Below, in pieces: positions 1-5,244 of a stretch of DNA of 9,085 bases; positions within the stretch are counted from its first letter, which is position 1; each line of letters starts with the position of its first letter. Where the stretch lies: the NCBI GenBank assembly GCA_945860575.1, contig CAMAQQ010000038.1, forward strand, positions 1 to 9,085. The letters run 5' to 3'. Under the pieces are notes generated by a model. It did no database searches. It was not told the DNA's origin and saw only the letters and a list, made by a program, of their open reading frames with translations. The position numbers and the translations under genes were made by a program. The DNA is from Ferrithrix thermotolerans DSM 19514. GTDB taxonomy: Bacteria; Actinomycetota; Acidimicrobiia; Acidimicrobiales; Ilumatobacteraceae.

Positions 1-209
1 GTGATCACATCAACCAACGGCGCGTAGGCACAATCGTCAAGTTCCATTTTTACGCCGTTGAGAGCACCCAGCGCTGGCGTCACTTCAAGTAGTTGCAAAA
101 TTACCGGCGTATCTGGCCCGAGCATCTGCCCAGAAGCGATGCGAAATAAAATTCCGTAGCCGATTTGTCCGGCGGCGCCTGTAACTGTGATTCGAACTGG
201 TGTTGTCAT
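1..209 (-). CDS. mdh: Malate dehydrogenase, N-terminal part (cut by window edge)
   Basis: This is the first 69 codons of an NAD-dependent malate dehydrogenase, which interconverts malate and oxaloacetate in the TCA cycle in the cytoplasm. The translation begins MTTPVRITVTGAAGQIGY. It shows the Rossmann dinucleotide-binding motif GAAGQIG (residues 11-17) and then the segment LFRIASGQMLG, typical of the cytosolic-type MDH family. Glu42 in QLLEV lies at the end of the second beta strand, where an acidic residue favours NAD over NADP. The conserved MELDDCA stretch follows at about residues 55-61. Catalytic Arg, Asp and His residues would lie beyond the edge and cannot be checked. The start is ATG at 209-207. 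It lies 23 bases downstream of the acyltransferase stop, and a possible promoter sits between them, so it may be leaderless. Identification is firm; completeness is unknown. Confidence 0.93.
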   Translation of the reverse strand, partial: MTTPVRITVTGAAGQIGYGILFRIASGQMLGPDTPVILQLLEVTPALGALNGVKMELDDCAYAPLVDVI

Positions 210-217
210 AGCGCCCT

Positions 218-246
218 AGCCTACGGTAAAAGTTAAGGTCGACCAA
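218..246 (-). promoter_or_regulatory. Candidate promoter for mdh (leaderless)
   Basis: On the minus strand, TAGGCT (218-223) fits the TAnnnT form of an actinobacterial -10 box. A TTG-containing -35-like hexamer, TTGGTC, lies at 241-246 with a 17-base spacer. The -10 ends 8 bases before the mdh ATG, so transcription would begin at or within a base or so of the start codon, giving a leaderless mRNA. The -35 box overlaps the last codons of the acyltransferase gene. The -35 matches only its first three bases, so this is a suggestion. An alternative is translation from a polycistronic mRNA using AGGG four bases before the ATG. Confidence 0.33.
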
Positions 247-2152
247 TTGCTTGCATCATCAAATCTGCATAAACCTTTTGACCTTCAAGACGAATATGTG
301 TCTGATCGCTATAAAGATATTCAGGGTGGGCATTTGCCACTGCGTTCCAGTCAAAAACTTTGACATTCTCATATCGCAACGGCATCTCGCTTAGCAACAA
401 GTTATTTGCGTTTTGTCGTGCTTCAGCTGGCACATGCACATTGACAAATAGCACCAACGGCACATCTTTGAGTGGCACCATTATTTCGTCAAGTGTTTGC
501 GCATCAACCGTGTTGTTTGTGCCGAGATGAATAATCACCACAGACCCAAGACGATTGATCGACTTCATGTAGTTAGCAATCTCAAGTGCTTGGCGAAATG
601 GGCGACTCTTCAGCGCATCGACCGTAACGCCGCGCTCAGTCAAGACATTCGCCGCCCCAAGCATCACCGAGTCACCGATTGCCAAAATGTCAATTACTTG
701 CCCGTCAAGAGACCCGGGTGCCACAGGCGCTTGCCCGACAATCGTCGTACCTGAGATCACAACTGGTGCACCAGACGCTCCCGAATCAAGCAAATCAACG
801 ACATTTGCTTGATTGTCAGTAAGGTTCTGCGTGATTTCATCAACTTGTACTTTCGCGGTGACCAAACTGACCACACCGAAAACGGGCAATAACGAAAAAA
901 CTGCGATCAACAAAATTTGCCGCTGGCGCCTAACGGCATCTTGCCCATAGCTTGGCGATCTGAATTGCCTCCACCACTGCGAAATTGCACCGTGCCGCAC
1001 TGGAGTTTCAATCAAGCGAAAACTCAGTTCGGTAAATGCGAGAGCGATTAACACCAGCACAACAAACTCGTAAGGCGTTAAACCCTTGCCGGCGAATCGA
1101 CGATAAAACTGAAACACAGGCCAGTGAAATAAATAAAACCCATACGATCGCCGACCCAGCCACACGAATATTGGATTGCCCAGAGTGCGCGCAACAATAA
1201 ACGACGAAGGATGCACTGCCGCTGCGATCAACGCAACACTTGCGAGATCTACAACGAAGAATCCACCCCGAAATAAAAAGTCATAACCCACAGTGCCGGC
1301 GTCGGTGCCTTCAATGACTGTATGAAATTTGAACATCGCCACGACGATGACTCCAAGGCCGACAAGCCCGAGCAAGTCAAACAAGCTTCCGTCTGTGCCA
1401 GCTTGAGAACGCTTTAATAGCCATGGTCGCCACCAAATTGCAAGTGCCGCACCCAGCAACAACCCACCCGAGCGTGTGAGTGTGCCGAGAAACAGAAAGT
1501 CAATTCTTGAAACAGAGTGACCAAAAAGCGACATGAATTGTTGCGGAGTTTGGTCGATCGTTGAAATCGTGCCCGAGCGATAAGTCATCGCCACATAAAT
1601 TGCCACCGCAGCCGAAAGTCCAAAGAAAAACAGCCCGACGGCCGGCAATTTACGCCTGCCGAGTCTGGCAACAAGCAACATGATGAGAGGCCAAACAAGA
1701 TAAAACTGCTCTTCGACCGCGAGCGACCACAAGTGACGCAACGGCACAAACTCAAACGAAGTGAAATAACTTGTGCCGTTCCATACTTGAAACCAGTTGA
1801 AGCCATACAAAAGCGCAGCGACTACATCGCCGCGAAGTGTGCCGAGCATTTCGCGCTGAAACAATGATGCGAATACCACGACACCCACTACCATCACCCA
1901 AAGCGCGGGCAGCAACCGCCTGAAACGACGCATCCAAAACTGCCCCAAACTGATTGAACCACTCTGCTCAGACTCGGCAAGTAACAGCAGAGTGATCAAA
2001 TATCCGCTGATCACAAAGAAAACTTCGACACCGAGAAACCCGCCGGGCAACCAAAGTTTGTTCGCATGATAGATAATCACCGCGATCACCGAGAGTGCGC
2101 GAATGCCATCTAAAGATGGAATGTATGAAAGGAGTTGAGGTCGTTTGTCCAT
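233..2152 (-). CDS. Acyltransferase-3 membrane protein with C-terminal SGNH domain (OatA-like)
   Basis: This 639-residue integral membrane O-acyltransferase probably moves an acyl group (often acetyl) onto a cell-surface glycan, peptidoglycan or glycolipid. The acyltransferase-3 domain covers about residues 8-385. It shows LDGIRAL (14-20), the conserved His of the IIYHA segment (His29), GGFLGVEVFFVISGYLIT (37-54), an Arg-rich FWMRRFRRLLPA (72-83), HLWSLAVEEQFYLVWP (140-155) and many hydrophobic helices. A last helix at about 412-432 leads to a linker and a SGNH domain (about 486-639). That domain has GDSVMLG (Ser495), HLGTNN (542-547) and DQTH (Asp616, His619), so the Ser-Asp-His triad looks intact. 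This two-domain layout matches OatA-type enzymes. The acceptor cannot be told from sequence. The ATG lacks a clear Shine-Dalgarno. The gene sits between sucD (70 bases upstream) and mdh, with no metabolic link to either. Confidence 0.92.
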   Translation of the reverse strand: MDKRPQLLSYIPSLDGIRALSVIAVIIYHANKLWLPGGFLGVEVFFVISGYLITLLLLAESEQSGSISLGQFWMRRFRRLLPALWVMVVGVVVFASLFQREMLGTLRGDVVAALLYGFNWFQVWNGTSYFTSFEFVPLRHLWSLAVEEQFYLVWPLIMLLVARLGRRKLPAVGLFFFGLSAAVAIYVAMTYRSGTISTIDQTPQQFMSLFGHSVSRIDFLFLGTLTRSGGLLLGAALAIWWRPWLLKRSQAGTDGSLFDLLGLVGLGVIVVAMFKFHTVIEGTDAGTVGYDFLFRGGFFVVDLASVALIAAAVHPSSFIVARTLGNPIFVWLGRRSYGFYLFHWPVFQFYRRFAGKGLTPYEFVVLVLIALAFTELSFRLIETPVRHGAISQWWRQFRSPSYGQDAVRRQRQILLIAVFSLLPVFGVVSLVTAKVQVDEITQNLTDNQANVVDLLDSGASGAPVVISGTTIVGQAPVAPGSLDGQVIDILAIGDSVMLGAANVLTERGVTVDALKSRPFRQALEIANYMKSINRLGSVVIIHLGTNNTVDAQTLDEIMVPLKDVPLVLFVNVHVPAEARQNANNLLLSEMPLRYENVKVFDWNAVANAHPEYLYSDQTHIRLEGQKVYADLMMQAIGRP

Positions 2153-2188
2153 TATTTTTGCTTATTCGCGACTATTGCGCGACCACAA

Positions 2189-2194
2189 ATACTA
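2189..2194 (-). promoter_or_regulatory. Possible -10 box for the acyltransferase gene
   Basis: In the 70-base gap between sucD and the acyltransferase, TAGTAT on the minus strand fits TAnnnT. It would start a transcript roughly 30 bases before the ATG. No good -35 hexamer lies at 16-18 bases. A short inverted repeat (TCGCG/CGCGA, loop of 7) sits just downstream at about 2166-2182; it has no T tract and does not look like a terminator. Read-through from sucCD is equally possible. Confidence 0.22.
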
Positions 2195-2222
2195 GACGGT
2201 CACTCGACAGCAAAACTGAAAT

Positions 2223-3119
2223 CTAAAACCCTGCGACGATTTGTGCCATCAGTTCGCAAGCCTCAGTTGGATTCAATCCGATCTTCACGCCGGCACTTCT
2301 GAGCGCGTCCATCTTGCCTTGCGCGGTGCCTTTGCCGCCCGAGACAATCGCCCCAGCATGACCCATTTTTTTACCAGCGGGCGCTGTGACACCTGCAATA
2401 TACGCGCTCATTGGTTTTTTGACATGAGTCATAATAAATTCGGCGGCTTCTTCTTCGGCAGTGCCACCGATTTCACCGATCATAATTATTGCGTGTGTTT
2501 CTGGATCGGCCTGAAACTCTGCCAGACAATCAACAAACGAAGTGCCGGGCACCGGGTCGCCACCAATGCCAACGCAAGTTGATACACCAATGTTGCGCTG
2601 TTTTAATTCGTAAAGCGCTTGATAGGTGAGAGTGCCCGATCGCGAAACGATGCCGACATTCGGGCCAGTTGATGTTGGCAACGCCGCGATCTCGCCCGCA
2701 GTAATACCGATGTTGCATTTGCCAGGGCTAATGATGCCTGGACAATTCGGCCCCAGCAATCGCGTCTTTGGAAAGTCACGCTGCAAAGTTGCAAACACTC
2801 GCGCTTCGTCTTGGGCTGGCACACCTTCGGTAATGCAAACGATAAAACTGACACCGGCGCGAGCGGCTTCAAGAATCGCCGCTGGTGCTGCCTTCGGCGG
2901 CACCGCAATGAACGACGCAGTCGCCCCAGTTGCGATGACCGCAGCATCAACGCTGTCATATATAGGTATACCTTCAACATCTTGACCTGCTTTGCCGGGT
3001 GTTACACCAGCAACAACTTGCGTGCCATAATCGCGATTACGCAACCCGTGAAACCGCCCTTGGCCACCCGTCAAGCCTTGCACTAAAACTTTTGTGTTTT
3101 CGTTTACGAAAATTGCCAT
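2223..3119 (-). CDS. sucD: Succinyl-CoA synthetase, alpha subunit
   Basis: This 298-residue subunit of succinyl-CoA ligase interconverts succinyl-CoA and succinate, coupled to ADP or GDP phosphorylation in the TCA cycle. It has the CoA-binding Rossmann segment VLVQGLTGGQGRFHG (11-25), LLGPNCPG (121-128), the SRSGTL phosphate-binding loop (159-164), GEIGG (215-219) and the phospho-histidine segment MGHAGAIVSGGKGTA, with catalytic His254. The length is normal for the family. The ATG at 3119 is chosen over an in-frame start 16 codons upstream, because MAIFVNENTKVLVQG matches the usual N-terminus and the longer form would overlap sucC by 44 bases. The gap to the sucC stop is only 4 bases, and the GGAAAG at the sucC end can serve as its ribosome site, so the two are probably translationally coupled. 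Confidence 0.98.
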   Translation of the reverse strand: MAIFVNENTKVLVQGLTGGQGRFHGLRNRDYGTQVVAGVTPGKAGQDVEGIPIYDSVDAAVIATGATASFIAVPPKAAPAAILEAARAGVSFIVCITEGVPAQDEARVFATLQRDFPKTRLLGPNCPGIISPGKCNIGITAGEIAALPTSTGPNVGIVSRSGTLTYQALYELKQRNIGVSTCVGIGGDPVPGTSFVDCLAEFQADPETHAIIMIGEIGGTAEEEAAEFIMTHVKKPMSAYIAGVTAPAGKKMGHAGAIVSGGKGTAQGKMDALRSAGVKIGLNPTEACELMAQIVAGF

Positions 3120-3123
3120 TTCG

Positions 3124-4275
3124 TTACTTCTTTCCTGCGAGTTCGACTGCAACACGAGCCGCTTCAAGCATCGTTGAACGCGAAATCAACTGTGACTCGT
3201 CAATGCCTGCATTGGCAATGATCTCTCGACCCTCAACTGCATTCGTGCCGTCAAGGCGAATCACAATTGGTGCACGAAGTTTGACGCGCTTCATCGCTTC
3301 GACGATTCCTTTGGCAACTTCGTCACCCCGCGTAATGCCACCAAAAATATTTATAAAAATACTTTTGACTTTTGTATCTGAGTTGATCACTTCGAGTGCA
3401 GCAGTCATCAGTTCGGCGTTTGCACCACCACCGATGTCTAAAAAGTTGGCGGCGCTACCGCCGACTTGATTGACAACATCCAGCGTGCTCATTGCCAAAC
3501 CGGCACCATTGGCGATGATGCCGACCGTGCCGTCAAGTCCGATGTATTGCAGATTTTTTTCGCGGGCAAGTTTCTCGCGTTCGTCAAGTTCTTCGGTCGC
3601 ACGGTATTCGTCCCACTCTGGGTGTCGAAATGCCGCGTTATCGTCAAGCGTCACTTTGGCGTCAAGTGCATGCACCTCGCCGTTTGGTTTCAAAATCAAT
3701 GGGTTGATTTCAGCCAAGTCGCAATCACCCTTGGTGAAACACTCATAAAGTTTGACCAACATTGCCGCAACACCGTCGACTGCTTTTTGCGAAATTTGCG
3801 CGTCAACAACCGCGCGTCGCGCGGTTTCAAGACTCAAGCCCTCAATCGGGTTGACATGCAACTTGACGATTGCAGTTGGGTCAGTCACGGCAACTTGCTC
3901 GATCTCGACTCCGCCTTGCGCCGAGAGCATCAACAGGTGTCGCTTGGCAGAGCGGTCGAGTGTGAACGATGCATAATATTCTTCGGCGATGTCTGATGCA
4001 TGTTCAACCCAAATGCGTTTGACAACATGGCCTTTGATATCCATGCCCAAGATATTGGTCGCATGCGTGCGAACTTCGTCGGCATTGTTCGCCAATTTGA
4101 TTCCGCCGGCTTTGCCGCGACCGCCGACTTGCACCTGAGCCTTAATCACAACTGGGTATTGCGCTAGTTCGGCTTGTTTGAGCGCCTCTTCAACAGACAC
4201 CGCGACACCACCAGCAGACACAGCAATGCCATGACGCGCGAAATATTGTTTGCCTTGATATTCAAATAAGTCCAC
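3124..4275 (-). CDS. sucC: Succinyl-CoA synthetase, beta subunit
   Basis: This 383-residue nucleotide- and metal-binding partner of SucD forms the succinyl-CoA ligase with it. The N-terminal ATP-grasp domain starts MDLFEYQGKQYFARHG and carries the nucleotide loop QVQVGGRGKAGGIK (47-60). The Mg-binding region shows LAEINPL (188-193) and LDAK (204-207). The C-terminal ligase domain has NGAGLAMSTLD (256-266), NFLDIGGGA (277-285) and INIFGGITRGD (309-318), which contacts the SucD phospho-histidine. The length is close to that of E. coli SucC. Whether ATP or GTP is preferred cannot be judged here. The start is GTG, preceded by a strong AAGGA Shine-Dalgarno with a 6-base spacer, which fixes this start. 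It lies 20 bases after the B12-binding subunit gene and 4 bases before sucD. Confidence 0.98.
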   Translation of the reverse strand: MDLFEYQGKQYFARHGIAVSAGGVAVSVEEALKQAELAQYPVVIKAQVQVGGRGKAGGIKLANNADEVRTHATNILGMDIKGHVVKRIWVEHASDIAEEYYASFTLDRSAKRHLLMLSAQGGVEIEQVAVTDPTAIVKLHVNPIEGLSLETARRAVVDAQISQKAVDGVAAMLVKLYECFTKGDCDLAEINPLILKPNGEVHALDAKVTLDDNAAFRHPEWDEYRATEELDEREKLAREKNLQYIGLDGTVGIIANGAGLAMSTLDVVNQVGGSAANFLDIGGGANAELMTAALEVINSDTKVKSIFINIFGGITRGDEVAKGIVEAMKRVKLRAPIVIRLDGTNAVEGREIIANAGIDESQLISRSTMLEAARVAVELAGKK

Positions 4276-4280
4276 TTAAT

Positions 4281-4290
4281 TTCCTTTTTT
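4281..4290 (-). promoter_or_regulatory. Strong ribosome binding site of sucC
   Basis: On the minus strand the 20-base gap between the B12-binding gene and sucC is almost pure A/T except for AAAAAGGAAA. Its AAGGA core lies 6 bases before the GTG start. It is the clearest Shine-Dalgarno in the window and supports both the GTG start and translation from a polycistronic mRNA. The A-rich context suggests an unstructured, efficient initiation region. Confidence 0.7.
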
Positions 4291-4295
4291 ATTTT

Positions 4296-4706
4296 TTAAT
4301 TAGTTTTTTCGCGCGAATCAAGTGCCAACTCTAGCCATTTTGCGATTTCGTTGAGTGACGAACCTGGTCCAAAAATTTCACCGACACCTTGTTGTTTGAG
4401 CGTGGCGATATCTTCAAGCGGAATAACCCCGCCGCCAAAAATTAAGACTTCACCGAGTTTACGAGTTCGCAATTCTTCCATCACTCGCGGAAACAAAGTC
4501 AAGTGAGCCCCTGAAAGCAACGACAAGCCAATCGCATCAGCATCTTCTTGCAGCACAGTTTCGGCGATCTGCTCGGGGGTTTGGTGCAAACCGGTGTAAA
4601 TGACCTCAAATCCGTGATCCCGCAGGGCACGGGTGATCGTTTTAGCCCCACGATCATGACCATCTAGGCCAGGTTTTGCGACGACGACTCGATAATTTCG
4701 TTTCAC
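4296..4706 (-). CDS. Cobalamin-binding small subunit of methylmalonyl-CoA-mutase-type enzyme
   Basis: This 136-residue stand-alone B12-binding domain carries the cobalamin for an acyl-CoA mutase whose catalytic barrel is a separate polypeptide. It shows all base-off/His-on cobalamin motifs: KPGLDGHDRG (11-20) with His17 as lower axial ligand, SLLSGAH (62-68, the S-x-L motif) and IFGGGVIP (89-96). The N-terminus RVVVAKPGLDGHDRGAKT closely matches the C-terminal domain of methylmalonyl-CoA mutase and the small subunits of split MCM. Isobutyryl- or ethylmalonyl-CoA mutase partners cannot be excluded. The GTG start is preceded directly in frame by a TAA two codons upstream, so no longer form exists; AAGG lies 10 bases before it. 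It is first in the operon with sucCD, which uses the succinyl-CoA that MCM would make. No catalytic subunit or MeaB chaperone lies in this window. Confidence 0.92.
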   Translation of the reverse strand: MKRNYRVVVAKPGLDGHDRGAKTITRALRDHGFEVIYTGLHQTPEQIAETVLQEDADAIGLSLLSGAHLTLFPRVMEELRTRKLGEVLIFGGGVIPLEDIATLKQQGVGEIFGPGSSLNEIAKWLELALDSREKTN

Positions 4707-4710
4707 GACT

Positions 4711-4716
4711 TATTAA
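4711..4716 (+). promoter_or_regulatory. Possible -10 box for the divergent small membrane protein
   Basis: TATTAA lies 9 bases before the ATG at 4726, at a distance that would give an almost leaderless transcript. No Shine-Dalgarno precedes this ATG and no convincing -35 lies at 16-18 bases. The whole divergent gap is 19 bases, so promoters for both directions must reach into the neighbouring coding sequences. Confidence 0.25.
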
Positions 4717-4725
4717 CCTTACGAC

Positions 4726-5205
4726 ATGCGCCGAGTCGAATTCACATCGCCAATTTCACGAGCGATCATGCCAATTGTTGGCGGTATCGCAGGTTTCGTA
4801 TTGCTTTTTGGCGTGACATGGATTTTGGCAAGCACATCAACTAAAAATCGTCAGAACCGACCCCAGACGATTCCACAAACTTTTGAGATCGGACAAGTAA
4901 CCGATATCGCAAAATCAGTCGACGAGGGTGGTCCGATTTTGTATCCAGATTTACGTGACGCAACTGGCAAGCGCTCAATAGTGATTGACCACACCGGCGA
5001 TAACCCCGCAAAGGGCTGGCAGGTTTACTATGCCTACCCAGCAGATCGCGACGAATCATGCCTCGTCGAACATATTAAACAGTCGCGCAATTTTAAAGAT
5101 TGCAACGGAAGAACTCTTTCGGTCGATCAACTGAAATTACCGCTTGATGTGCGACCAATTGTCGAAAACCTAAGGACGCTTTTAATTGATTTGCGCGCGG
5201 GCTAG
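4726..5205 (+). CDS. Small membrane-anchored protein of unknown function, possible degenerate Rieske-like fold
   Basis: I do not recognise this 159-residue protein as a named family. One hydrophobic helix (about residues 14-35, from MPIVGGIAGFVLLFGVTWIL) follows a short positive N-terminus, so the remainder probably lies outside the membrane. The soluble part (about 52-159) begins FEIGQVTDI and has a beta-rich pattern. It also has a late segment with Cys112, His116, Cys126 and NGR, then a Pro-containing LPLDVRPIV. A membrane anchor, then GQVxxI, then a C/H-rich segment, then G...LPL..RP resembles the order of elements in Rieske iron-sulfur proteins. The paired CxH and CxxH cluster ligands are absent, so it could not hold a normal [2Fe-2S] centre. 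That reading is inference. The ATG lacks a Shine-Dalgarno and is 19 bases from the divergent B12-binding gene. It stops in a repeated TAG array. That it is a gene is fairly likely; its function is open. Confidence 0.78.
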   Translation: MRRVEFTSPISRAIMPIVGGIAGFVLLFGVTWILASTSTKNRQNRPQTIPQTFEIGQVTDIAKSVDEGGPILYPDLRDATGKRSIVIDHTGDNPAKGWQVYYAYPADRDESCLVEHIKQSRNFKDCNGRTLSVDQLKLPLDVRPIVENLRTLLIDLRAG

Positions 5206-5244
5206 AAAGTTAGCTAGATAACTCGCTAGATAACTCGCTACTAG
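5201..5244. repeat. 12-base tandem repeat giving repeated stop codons on both strands
   Basis: The unit GCTAGATAACTC occurs twice exactly (5213-5224 and 5225-5236). It is preceded by a half-matching unit (5201-5212, first six bases shared) and followed by a partial unit GCTA (5237-5240). Because 12 is a multiple of three, TAG recurs in frame. On the plus strand, downstream of the small membrane protein, it falls at 5203, 5215, 5227 and 5242. On the minus strand the helicase ends TAG TAG (5243-5238), followed by further in-frame TAGs. Four CTAG tetramers lie within 43 bases. This looks like slippage duplication in a convergent intergenic gap. Confidence 0.85.

Noticed and set aside
2166..2182. 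Short hairpin TCGCG-N7-CGCGA between sucD and the acyltransferase as a terminator.
   Set aside because: The stem is only five base pairs and there is no T tract after it on the minus strand.
3120..3167. A 16-codon N-terminal extension of sucD in the same frame.
   Set aside because: It overlaps the sucC end by 44 bases, does not resemble SucD N-termini, and the ATG at 3119 has the family's usual start and a plausible ribosome site.
3466..3996. A 176-codon open frame on the plus strand antisense to sucC, and similar long frames at 2999-3469, 2241-2582 and 2626-2985.
   Set aside because: They lie wholly or almost wholly opposite sucC or sucD, which are certain genes, and their translations have no domain-like pattern. 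They are shadow frames.
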